Below, piece after piece: positions 31,886-42,295 of a stretch of 64,000 bases of DNA. Position 1 is the stretch's first letter. Every line of letters begins with the position of its first letter. The DNA lies in the NCBI GenBank assembly GCA_037349315.1, contig JBAIAC010000007.1, forward strand, positions 52,477,001 through 52,541,000. The letters are read 5' to 3'. The stretch is from Chelydra serpentina. Taxonomy: Eukaryota > Chordata > Testudines > Chelydridae. The notes beneath the pieces are model-generated. The model saw nothing but the letters and a program-made list of their open reading frames with translations, did no database searches and was not told the DNA's origin. A program made the translations under genes and the position numbers.

Positions 31886-33400
31886 TTTTTTTCAAGTCAC
31901 TGATCAGATGTTCCGCTCCAGCAGAAAGTCAGCCACCCTGTGTCTTGAAAACATATCACCGCTTGTTGAATGATGATGGCTGAAAAAGTAATGTTATTTC
32001 CCTGACATTGAAGTCCAACAGAAGAGAAACTGCAGCCCTTTGTAACTGATCCCACTGAGCTTATCCAACGAATCACAAACTCACCACATGATGCAACCCC
32101 CGAGGTACAAGCAGGGCTCTTATGACCCACGTCACTGAATCTATTTGCAAGTCCTAGTAGCATGAACAGCACAGGTCTCTAATGATGTGGGGGAAAGGGG
32201 GTCTCTTTATATTTCCATCATGTTTTGATAGGCAGGAAACATTTTTCTGTGTTTTGCGTTGTGGGGTCCGTTCAATCTCTGACTTCCCACTGCTTGTCCT
32301 CAATCATAGACAGAAAGGCTAAGTACTTTGAAAATCACAGGTCCAAAAGCAAGTTATGGATGAACTCAGAGTATTCAATAGCTTTCTGAACTCCTGGGGC
32401 AGAACAATTGCAGAATTCAGAGCACTTGCATTCACTGAGGAGGAAATCTTACAAAACACACAAGTATATCAAATTCAGACCTAGTCATGTCACCTACAGA
32501 GACTGTTACAAGCAACCAGCATGAGACTGGACCAGCCACACTAGCTATTAAATAACAAAAAGAGGTAAGTACCAATAGCTTGTTTGTTTAGCTTCTGCAA
32601 CACAAAGTAAAACCCACATCACTAAATGAAAATAACTGCACTTAATGAGTAGAGAATTGAGTGCTCACTTCTCATCCACTGAACAGATGTTGTTCCTGCT
32701 TGTGTTTTCAGTGTTGTTGCCTGATGTCTAAAATAGACTTGCCAGGGGTTTTCATTAAATCTCCAGGGCTGGAGAAAGCAGGAGGTGGTGTCATTAAGAT
32801 GAAAGCATTTCCTCTCTGTAGTGCTCCATTATCCGATAGTTTCCAAATACATTGTTCCTCCAAGAGCAGAAAACCTGTGTGTAAAGGACTTAAACTCTAC
32901 CTTAATGTTCCACAAATTGGAAACTGAAGAAGTTTCCAGCTCCCATCACAAGAGGGCTCTGATCCTGAATGGAGCCTCCGGGCACTTCTGTCTAATACAA
33001 ATAAACAACAAGAGTTAAATATAATTTCACCGTCATGTTGGTTTTGCTGGGAGGGTTTTCAAGTGGTTGCTGATAACGTTTTATTAATACCACATGTAGG
33101 GTCTAATCCTACTCATTTACAGTAAATCGGGGCTAGCTATACTGAAGTCGGTGGAGTTACAACAATGTAAAACCAGTATGAGAGCAGAATAAGGCCCATA
33201 GATTTATGGAAAACTGATCACCCAGTTCATTTTTCTTTTCTTCAGCCTCTTATCATTGTCTTGAGAGCTTTCTTTCCTGGATTTTTTTTTTTGGGGGGGG
33301 GGCAATCTCTGCCAATCAACCACCCCCTTCTCTCCTGCACCATGGTTCTGGGACTTTAAAAAGCATTGTCTAAGTTCTCTTCCTTCCTTTCTTACCAGTC
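31886..33400. other. No gene; one short degenerate repeat
   Basis: At 33105-33195 a sequence with GTCTAATCCTACTCATTTAC and GTGGAGTTACAACAATGTAAA resembles short palindromic amniote repeats. A T10/G10 run occurs at about 33282-33301. Nothing else is recognised. Confidence 0.4.
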
Positions 33401-33403
33401 TCA

Positions 33404-33697
33404 GGCCTGGTCTGCTCTAGAAAATTAGGTTGGATTAACTACCTCTGTAAGGGGTGTGAAAAATCCACACCCTTGTGCAGCATTGTTAAGACAACCTAAG
33501 TCCCCATGGAGACGGAGTTAAGTTTGACGGATGAATTCTTCTATCAACCTAGCTACCACCTCTGGGGGAGGTGAATTACCTACACCAAGGGGAGAAGCCC
33601 TCCCCTTGGTGTAGGTAGCATCTATACTGAAGCATTACAGCAGTGTAGCTGCAACGGTGTAGCTGTGACACTGTAGCCTTTTAAGTGTAGACAGCCC
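33404..33697. mobile_element. Harbinger-like MITE
   Basis: The ends GGCCTGGTCTGCTC and, reverse-complemented, GGGCTGTCTACACTT are flanked by TCA (33401-33403) and TGA (33698-33700). A strong hairpin lies inside (33578-33617, CTACACCAAGGGGAG pairing with CTCCCCTTGGTGTAG). The segment GGGGTGTGAAAAATCCACAC is shared in diverged form with 62705-62740. Confidence 0.7.
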
Positions 33698-33700
33698 TGA

Positions 33701-33860
33701 AGGCTTGTCTAGGCTAGGAAAATTTGCACTATTGTAATGACATAATTGTGGTTACACCACTATAGCCCTCTAACATGGACACACTGTACTGTAGACACAT
33801 AGTGGAAGCCCCATCTTACACCAGTGCATCAGTGTAGTGTGAGCTAGTGCTAAAAAATCA
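33701..33860. mobile_element. Adjacent MITE fragment
   Basis: AGGCTTGTCTAGGCTAGG at the start, and TTACACCACTATAGC and TTACACCAGTGCATC inside, suggest a second Harbinger-like MITE directly abutting the previous one. The right terminus is not found. Confidence 0.4.
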
Positions 33861-35465
33861 GTATAGAACCACCTTCAAGCCAAACTAGACTGGATGAAGT
33901 GTTGTGAGCAATAATTTATTGAGAATATTGTAAGGATTTCTGACTATAAGGCCAACTAAGCAACCATTGCTGCTAGGTATGAGATGCAGAGTTTCAGAGC
34001 TAGCATTCTGGAGGCCCATGAATTAGAGGTAACTGTGAGGCGCAAAGCAGCTGTGTATTCTTGCTCCTGCTCTCAGTATCCCCAGTCTTATTTACTCATT
34101 GACAGTCACATCTGAAAACTACAGCCTGGAATATGAAAAGCAGGAGGCAGTAGCATTAATTTTCGGTGGAGAAGTAGAAATGCTTTTTCCTTTTCTGCAT
34201 TGGGTCAGGTTACTGTGGATGCAGTGTGAGACGGAAAGAGGCCAGGATCCAATTACAAAACATCCAACTGTAATACAACGAGGGAACGTTCCCATCCATG
34301 CTTGGCTACTAAACGTTTTTTTTCCCAGTGTAAAGTGTGAGAGTGGCATTGACTGGAATAGAATGTACCCGACGGCATTGCTAATCAAGTGTGAGAGCGC
34401 CCCCGTGATTCAGCTCTTTGGCAGCAAGGGCTCAAAATAACACATGAAGAAATGTTGTGTCATCAAGGAGCTGTGTGGCCAGAATCCTTAGGATCCTAAT
34501 CCCACATGCCTAATTTGCATAAAATAAAACAGGCCATGCCTGGTTGCATCTGTACTGTGGAGGATGCCACCTTTGGGGAGAACAGGGTCCAGCATAAAAA
34601 GCTCTAGCTTCAGCTGAGCGGTGGTTTCTCTTGCCTCAAGATGGAGAATTGCAAGTTGGAACTGGTAGGGCCTGATTCTCCAGGGCCTTGCATCTGTGTA
34701 AAGTGGAGGTCAAAGGGTGTAAGTCAGTGGAGAATCCTGACCTGCTAGCATTTTACACTCACTTCGCACAGCTGTACAGGTGCAGAACAGTGGACAGTCG
34801 TGTGTCTGTGGTCCACCTTTGTATAGACTAGGAAAAGGGGTTGTGTTTAGCTAACATGAGCTTAGCTAAGCCTGACCTAAATGCGACCACTTTTCTTAGT
34901 GGGGATGCCTGGTAACATTGTCTTTGATTTTTAGGAAGTCCAGTTATAGCCTAGGCTCCTGCCTAGCTGGTGCTAGTCAAACCCAACCTAAATTCAACCT
35001 GTCTTCTAGTCCTAGACAAAGCCTGCACAGAAGTGTTAAAGGTGAGAGTGCCAGTGTGCTACTGAGGGTCAGCTGGCCAGCCCTGAATTTCCTCTGGATT
35101 GGGGATTGTGCCTGCCTTTGCCCACCGCCGGATCGCCTTAGCTTCCCAGATATTACCTGTCTGAAATCAATTGTGCTGAAATGGAGTGGTAACACAGTGG
35201 GAACCATTATCAGAAATTAGCTCATCAGGACTCGAGAAATAACACTTGGTGTCTTGTGCTTTCACGCCTCACTCTGTCTACTCAAAGTGTTGGCCTGCTG
35301 ACAAAAGGGCACGAAAAGAGAAAGGTTGATGGAAAAATCAGTCTGGAGATAAGGAACAAATAAGCGTTGCCTAGTTTTTCTCACTGGACTTGTCTGCAGC
35401 TTTTCCTTTTGTCCTACAGAGAACTGTGCGGGGGAGGAAGGGAGCCGAATTATGTCATCGTTACG
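33861..35465. other. No gene; one short palindromic repeat
   Basis: GGGCCTGATTCTCCAGGGCC through TTTTACACTCACTTCGC at about 34668-34765 resembles the short palindromic repeats listed at 10848. ORFs at 34099-34440 and 34918-35220 show no domain. Confidence 0.35.
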
Positions 35466-35469
35466 ACTA

Positions 35470-36180
35470 TTTTATTACTACCTAACATTTATATAGCAGA
35501 AGTGCCTAGGAGCCATTGTGCTAGGTACTGTACAGACATAGGCTAAAAGACAATCCTTGCCCCAAACCTCTCCCACTCTAAATAGACAAGAAGTAGCAGG
35601 TGGATGAGACAAACAAGCAGGCCAGGGGTGTGGGCAAGGCATGGGCAAAGGCAAAGTAATGACAAAGAAAGAGAAAGTTGTGCACAATTCTTAGCCAATC
35701 AGGAGGTATAATCACAGTTTACTGCCTTCCCAGCTGTTATCAGATGGCAGCTTTCTGGAGCCATTAGGTGAGTTTTGAGGAGTGACTTGAAGGATGACAA
35801 AGGTAGTAGCCACTGTTCCCTCTAAGCTGTGCGCGCTCACACAGATCCTAAACCCCGCACACATGGCAAAACACCACGAGCACAAAAATTTACACAGAAG
35901 CACAAAAATTTGCACAGAAGAAATTTTTTGCGCACACGGCCTGTCAAAAATTAGAGGGAACATTGGTAGTAGCACTATGGAATTTGACAGGGAGATTTTC
36001 TGAGGCCCAAGAGAGAGAAAACATGAAGAAGTTAGTGAGAGAAATGAGATGGGCAATTGAGACTGGTGTCATTGGTGGAATGAAGGGGAGAGTTGAGCTC
36101 ACAGTATAATGGGCAAAGCTAAATTGTGAAGGGGTTTGAAAGTAAGGACAGGAAGGCTGTGTTTGATGCAGTGGAGGAGT
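35470..36180. mobile_element. Old amniote SINE/LINE-like sequence split by a hAT
   Basis: GTGCTAGGTACTGTACAGAC, AGACAATCCTTGCCCCAAAC and CTCCCACTCTAAATAGAC form a recognisable old dispersed repeat phrase. The sequence either side of the hAT (35811-35965) appears continuous. I cannot name the family, and the right boundary is a guess. Confidence 0.4.
35811..35965. mobile_element. Short hAT MITE, TIR CACTGTTCCCTCTAA
   Basis: The left end is CACTGTTCCCTCTAAG, and the right end reverse-complemented is CAATGTTCCCTCTAA. A perfect 8-bp duplication gtagtagc flanks it (35803-35810, 35966-35973). It is 155 bp with an internal tandem duplication of a ~20-bp unit (ACAAAAATTTACACAGAAGC-like, about 35881-35922). 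Confidence 0.85.
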
Positions 36181-36829
36181 GGGCACAGCAAAGCACAGTT
36201 CTGATGAGGGGACAGTACAGAGCTGTACTGCCTCAGGGGGAGCCCAAGAGTTGTCTCAAACCCCAGAATCCACGTGGAATGAGCCAGACTGGGGAGGAGT
36301 GAGCAGGTCAAAGGGTCCTTTGCATCCCACCTCTTGCTCTGGGGAGGTTTCCAAAGAAGGTTAATACAGAACCCATGTTACCTTTCCTACAAAGCCATCT
36401 CCATGTTGGAGAAACTCCCTCCTTTAAGAGGAGTCCCAGGGACAGCAGGGACCAGGGGAGGCCCTGGTAGCACACTGCCGGGGTGTGGCGCACTCTGCTA
36501 GGCATGTGGTCCCAGAACCAGGATGGGAGATCTAGAGGGTTGCTGCACATGTGATCCTGTGCCTCAAACAGAACCCTGAGATCTGTAGGGTTTGGGGCTG
36601 TACCCCCCCTTTCTCCCAAGTGTAGGGTGATCCTGCCCCACCCTGATAAAAGTACATCAGGACGGAGAACTTCACAGGAAAAGTCCTGGCCCCTCTGCGA
36701 GTATTCTCACTTAGGGGTACATTCAGACCATGAGATATTATATTGTGTCCCCTGCTCCTGTGGGAGAATGTGTTTTTCTAGATCCTGCACCCCACTACGC
36801 CATAAAGTGCAAAATACCTGACTAGCTAT

Positions 36830-37430
36830 TTTAGTGCTCTGGATGGATGTTGCACTTCGTTAGTAACTTATTTCTCCCTATGTTAAAGAGAGGGTTCTGT
36901 CTGAAACATGGCAAATGGAAAAAGTTTTGGGTAATATAATCCTTATGCATCCTGATGTGGCCAGGGTCGTACACTTAAGATGATGACTCATTTCTCTAAA
37001 GGATGAATTACTACATATTTCTACAGAAGTCCGTTGTTCTCAGTTCTGCCAAGTTCAAGGGAAGTGAGCAACCAGCTGTGTCTTGCGTTCTTCCAATGTA
37101 AAGCATTTCAGAGCTAATCCGGGAGGAAATGGGATCAGCTGATGTTTTCGATGGTGACTAATGAGAACGCTTGGCCTTTAGATAATGTTTGATCATCTTC
37201 CGAAAATTCCATGGAAACCTTAATTGCTTTATGGCTATAAACGGTTTCTGTTTCATCCTTCCGTAACTCCTAAAGCAAAAGTAATGTTGTAACCCGTTCC
37301 TCTTTACTGGCCTGGCAGTTTCAAACTATGCTTTCATCAGAAGAGGATTTTCCAATCTCTCTCCAGGTTTTCTTCATTTTTTCACCTGAAGCCAGCTTCA
37401 TTTTTTATTGCTGGAGACTGTCTGGTGTTT
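36830..37430. other. Repeat-free stretch, candidate regulatory DNA
   Basis: About 600 bp have no recognised repeat. They contain a perfect AP-1-type TGACTCA (36984-36990) and several AT-rich homeodomain-like words. No coding potential is evident. Function is speculative. Confidence 0.2.
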
Positions 37431-37840
37431 AATATTAAGGCTAGATTGTGGCTTAAAGCTGCAGCCCATGCAGAAGGGGGTGCTCTTAGAGAGCAGCCCA
37501 CAGAAGGAATTCTTCCTGCCTCAGCCAGAATTGCCTGGGGGGTCTCCTGAAGAAAGCAAGCTAGAGTAGCCGGCCCGCCACCCTGGAGAATGTGCAGCGT
37601 GCTCACAAGGCAGAACAGTCAGCTTGCCGGTGCAAAGCTGGGGCAGCACCACCACAGAGCATTGGATCACCAGCCTCACAGAGGCACAAGGTCCTTTCGC
37701 CCCTTTCCCACCTCACTGCACCTGCATAGGGGCTAGCCACTATCCAGTCCTTAGTATTTCACTTCCTAAATAACAATTTCCCAAGACAAAGACTGTAATT
37801 AATTATCATTTGAGCATTACCAGAGAGTATGATGCTAATT

Positions 37841-38151
37841 CAGTGGTCCCCAAACTTTTTACCTCATGCCCCACATTACCCCTGTCTGTACCCGCCCCCC
37901 AGAGCCAGGCCCAGGAGTGGGGCCATGGCTCTGGGAGGGGCGGGGAATGCGGACAGAGGTAAGGGGGCCGAGGCTGGGGCCATAGTTGGGGCGGGAGCAG
38001 AGCTGAGCCCCTGGGGCCAAGGCTGGCAGCCAAGCTGGGGGGCGCTCCCTCCCCGATCCCCAAGGGGGCTGGCCTAGGGCCCAGATGCGCCCCCCCTAAC
38101 GTTCCTCTGCACCCCCTTAGGGGGGTGTGCCCCACAGATTGGGGACCTCTG
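37841..38151. mobile_element. hAT MITE, TIR CAGTGGTCCCCAAAC
   Basis: The left end is CAGTGGTCCCCAAACTTTT and the right end reverse-complemented is CAGAGGTCCCCAATC. The flanks tgctaatt and tgccaatt form an 8-bp duplication with one mismatch. The termini resemble Charlie-group hATs. The GC-rich interior gives spurious ORFs on both strands. Confidence 0.85.
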
Positions 38152-38351
38152 TGCCAATTAAGCCCCTGCCCAGTACATAACTGGAGGAGGAGCTGGGCTG
38201 TGTGCTGCAGATCTCCTCAAGGGGATGAGGGGGCAAGGGAAGAATCCTCACTCCCAGCCTATGGAGCAGCAGAGGAACTGATCCAACCACAGCAGAGGAA
38301 TAGCTTCCATGCCATCTGCATCCCTCTCCCAGGCCAAGAGGGAAGCTAGGG

Positions 38352-38962
38352 GGGTATGTCTATATTGCATTGTAAACCTGGGCTTGGACTGAGGTTTGAG
38401 CCAAACCCCCTACAACCATCCACACAGACCTCTGACTTGGGTCAGCAAGGACTCAGAACCCAGGTCCTAGTGTAACACCCACAGACCCCAGGCATCGGTG
38501 GGGAGGATCGAACCTGGGACCTCAGGAGCTAAATGCATGAGCCTCTATTGCATGAGCTAAAAGCAATATGGCTGTTAGCTAAGGCTGTAGAGCAGACTCC
38601 TTAATCTCTTTCTAGTGGTCTCGGTGCCACTAGATGGGACAGAACACCACACCCAGGAGGTGTGTGGATTATACTAGGACCTACCTGGGGGTGGGGGTGG
38701 AAGGGCTGAGGCTGAGTCCTGCTGAGACTTAAATCCAAGCCCTGCCATTTTGTAGTTTGACTGCAGCTCAAGCCGCACACCTGAGTCAGAAGGGCTGCAT
38801 AGTACAATACGGACATGTTAGCACAGTTGTGAGACTTGGGTCCAGCAATTGGAAACCCAGGCTTACAATGCAGCCTGGACACTCAGGAGTGGGCTTGGAA
38901 ACACCTAGTCCACAAGCCCAGGTCCCACGGACCTGGGTTTACAAGGCAGTGTAAACATACCC
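38352..38962. mobile_element. Harbinger-derived element carrying a SINE
   Basis: The ends are GGGTATGTCTATATTGC and, reverse-complemented, GGGTATGTTTACACTGC. Subterminal arms (TGTAAACCTGGGCTTGG and CCCAGGCTTACAATG, CAGGTCCCACGGACCTGGG) are self-complementary. The middle (38488-38650) is a tRNA-derived SINE in antisense. The outer part resembles the leader of the Harbinger at 20725. Confidence 0.75.
38488..38650 (-). mobile_element. tRNA-derived SINE, antisense, nested
   Basis: On the minus strand, GCTCATGCAATAGAGGCTC precedes a perfect box B GGTTCGATCC (reverse complement of 38507-38516). The head TTCTGTCCCATCTAGTGGC resembles the SINE at 19740-19990. A small hairpin, CTAGTGG...CCACTAG, lies in the head. 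Confidence 0.6.
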
Positions 38963-40290
38963 TACCAGACCCACTAGTCTTCTCTGCAACTCTCATGCAC
39001 CACTCCCACTCCGCCCTTAAACACCTGCAGCCCAGCTGCACGGGTGTGCAGGGTGTGCCTACCACACTCAGTGCTCTCCAAATTTTGCATCACACCAGTT
39101 CTGTTACAGGCAGGGCCTCATGTGCTCATGGATCTGGGGGTGTGGGTGGAATATGATTTGCCTTTAAAGGCCGTTACCAGAAGGCACACTCATCATTCAC
39201 GCTAATGCCAAAAAGCCCATGCTGTGCAATAAGAGCTCAAAGCAGCCTGGTTGTATGTAGGCACATTACTTAGCTAGCACGTCTCACCTCTTACTGTTCT
39301 GTATATGAGTAGGTTGTGGCTGAGTCTTCTGCTTTCTGGCAGGTTTTTTTAAACATACTTCCTTTTTTTTCAGCCATGTCCTTAATCACTTTCTGGACCC
39401 CTTTCTCGTGCAGCTGAAATAACAAGCCTTGTGCATCTGCTGCCGCTGTTGTCAGCCAGGCCGGGGGCGGGCCTGCTGAGGACAAATGGCTCCTCTTCAC
39501 AGCATCCCCATCGTCAAGGTGAATAATTGCAAGGAGAATTGCTCTGCCATCCTTGTTTACTTTTCAAGACCAAATACACCTTTCCAAGCACTCTCCACTC
39601 ATTCTACAGAGGAAGGCTACAAGATGAGAAAAAAAAATCAAATCAACTTATTCTCATCTCACCAAATCAATTCCCTGCACTGGTGCATCTCGGTCCCTCA
39701 TATTTTCTGCCTGTGGCACATAATAATCTAGTTTCCTGTGGGTTGTAATACATTAGTCTAATCCAGGTTATTGGTTTCAATACTGGGATAACTGTGTGTG
39801 GATTAGTGGCCTATGATGTGCAGGAGGTCCAGAATGACTAGACCCCAAGCTAAACACATTTTATTCCCAATGAACCAGGAAACAATAAATAATTATTTGA
39901 AATTTCCTGAGCACTTTACATCTGAGCTCCTTCTGGAACCAAATGTGGTGAATGACCCCAGTTCCACAAGGGAGGTTCTCGTACAATGGCTATTTTGTTG
40001 GTTACAAGAGGCATTATCACTGCTAACATCATGAGAGGGCAAAAATAACAGGGGGACCAGGACCAGTGGCAATTGACTGGGCTTATTTTGCTTTCATTGC
40101 CTGATTGGGAGACATAGGAGAATATTTCCAATAGATGAGCCAGAACATGCAAAGATATCCATGAGCCTTCATGTACATTTATGACTAGTGTTACATCTCG
40201 TTTCATTCTGAGAGAAAGGACAAAGCATCTTATTATTTGCAGCTGTTGGAATAATCTGGACAGTAATCATATACTGTTAAATACCTTCCA
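38963..40290. other. No feature recognised
   Basis: Mixed composition. A minus-strand 69-aa ORF at 39500-39291 has no recognised domain and no supporting exon evidence. Confidence 0.4.
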
Positions 40291-40294
40291 TTTA

Positions 40295-40690
40295 TATGAC
40301 ACCTTTCAGATTATAATCACCAAACACTTTACAATGGAGTATGTTATAACAGCTGTTCGCCTCTTGGAGGAAATTGAGGCACAAACTGTTAACCAGCCCA
40401 ATGGTCTGATTTTCAGAGGTGCTGAACATTCAGAGATATTTGAATTAATGGGAGCTGTGGGTAATCAGCACCTCTGAAGCTCAGACCAGACATTTTCAAA
40501 GTTTGGATGCCTCTGTTTTTGGGTGCCCAAACTGTGATACATAAGGCCTAATTTCCAGAGGTGCTGAGTACCTGCAACTCCAGCAGATGCTAAGGTCACA
40601 CAATGAATCAGTGTAACACAGGATTAGAATCCAAGTCTCTGACTTGCAAACTGCCTTCTCTAACCATTGTACTGTACTGCCTCCCTTCGG
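40295..40690 (-). mobile_element. Old tRNA-derived SINE with palindromic segment, antisense
   Basis: The minus strand at 40684-40600 reads GTACAATGGTTAGAGAAGGC (A box-like) and GATTCTAATCC (B box-like), a tRNA-derived head. Upstream on the plus strand lies the palindrome TGATTTTCAGAGGTGCTGAA ... TCAGCACCTCTGAAGCTCAG (40404-40486). Confidence 0.5.
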
Positions 40691-40879
40691 ATAAAAGTCA
40701 GAATGACACTGAACGTGATCATCTGCTTCCCTGTATACAGCTTATGACATACAAGTGACGTGGTTCACTGCTGAAGAATGGCCAGGAAGCGATTTTGATA
40801 TACTCCCGTGTCAAAGGCAAACAGAAGCGGCAAACAGGAGTTATGGAAGGCATACCTGCAGACCCTTGCTTGGAGCTAA

Positions 40880-42295
40880 AGAGACTTGGGGAGTGGTATG
40901 TTGGCCTGTTTGTTTTTCCCTGAGGGAGGTGTAGCTGGGCTGTGTTCCCCTAACCAGGACAGATGAAACAGGTCTGTTAGTTTGCATCTCTCTGTCAGCT
41001 GTGTGGCTAGGACCCTTGGCTCTTTGATCAGCCCTGGTATCTGAAGTCTCTGAGTATTTAATCCCTCTTTGTTAGTGAGGGGGTAGAACTGAGTAGCAAT
41101 GTTTAGAATATAAGCCACTTGCCAGACAAACAAGAAAATAGAAGGAGTGTGAGAGGCTCTTTCCAGGTGCAGTTCTACACTCGGTACTGCAATGATCAGT
41201 GACTGATCAGTGGTTGTGACTTGCAACAACTGTGCAGTGTTTTCTTTCCTACCTGAAGCCAAAAGAGACTTCCTGTGTCTGAAGTGCAAGCTGGTGGCTG
41301 TGCTGCAAGAAAAGATTCTTAGACTGGAAAGATAAGTACAAATGTTATGGGGCATAAGAGAGGCAGAGCCAGGTACATTCAAGAAGCATCATGACCCCAG
41401 ATTCAAGGAAGAAAGGAGCACGCCACCAAAAAACCCATGAGAGAGGAAATCTGAGGCAGTTTGGCAGGTCATAACCATCAGAGGCAAGAGGATGAGGTGG
41501 CATTCCATAAAGGTGGAAGCAGGTGAGGATGGGGAGGTTTTGACTACCATAGAGAAGAGAACCAAAATGAATTCCACACAGCTAGGAGTATCCAATCATT
41601 GTCATTGGCATGGAAACTGTGGAAGATATCTCTGAAGATCCAGCTGGTCAAAGAGAATGATGAGAGGTACAAGATATATAACAAATGGAAAAAAGGAGAA
41701 ATTGATAGTAATGAATAAAAATAAGGAGCTAGGAATTGTAGAAAATTGATAAGGGAAGCCAAAGGACACAAGGAGCGTTCCATGGCCGGCAGAGTTAAGA
41801 ACATTAAGAAGGTTAAGTACATTAGAAACACAAGGAATATGGACAATTTTATTGCTCCACTCCTAGATGGAAATGGTAGATTTGTCACTAATGCAGAAAA
41901 GGCAGAAGCGTTCAATAAATATTTGATCTGTATTTGGGAAAAATCCAGATGATGTATGCATATCATATGATGATGATGATGAAGAAATACTTTCCATCCA
42001 ACTGTAACTAAAGAGGATGTTAAGCAGCAATTACTAAAGCCAGACACTTTTAAATTAGCAGATCCGAATAACTTGTATTCAAGAGTTTTTAAAGAACTGG
42101 CTGGGGATCTCTTTGGACCATTAATTCATTTTTCAATAAGTCTTGGAATACTGGGGAAGTTCCAGACATTGGAAGAAAGCTAGTATTGTGCCTGTATTTA
42201 AAAAGGATAAATAGAATGATCCAGGTAATTATAGGCCTGTCATCTTGACACTGATCCTGACCAAAATAATGGAATAGCTGCTACAGGACTATATA
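40880..42295 (+). mobile_element. CR1 LINE, sense, 5' portion of a split copy
   Basis: This copy includes ORF1-type sequence (see the zinc-knuckle entry), then ORF2 sequence from about 41640: GLNKAEAFNKY-like codons (FVTNAEKAEAFNKYL, 41881-41925), and RT start motifs near 42225-42250 (PGNYRPV-like, with frameshifts). At 42296 it is cut by an opposite CR1 and resumes at 44446. The left end is approximate. The subfamily differs from the antisense copy. Confidence 0.75.
41217..41335 (+). pseudogene. CR1 ORF1 zinc-knuckle/coiled remnant
   Basis: The plus strand from 41222 encodes CNNCAVFSFLPEAKR, then DFLCLKCKLVAVL and QEKILRLER, then TAA. The C-x2-C ... C-x2-C pair followed by a leucine-rich heptad-like segment is the layout of CR1 ORF1 proteins, nucleic-acid binding chaperones of the LINE RNP. 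The presence of ORF1 shows this insertion was longer than most CR1 copies here. A stop ends it prematurely. Confidence 0.6.

Noticed and set aside
39291..39500. 69-aa minus-strand ORF as a host exon
   Set aside because: The sequence is not low complexity, but there is no known domain and no clear splice pair, so I could not support it.
40876..41382. 168-aa minus-strand ORF
   Set aside because: It is antisense to the CR1 5' region with the ORF1 zinc-knuckle on the plus strand.
41544..42047. 167-aa minus-strand ORF
   Set aside because: It is antisense to CR1 sequence, which has recognisable motifs on the plus strand.
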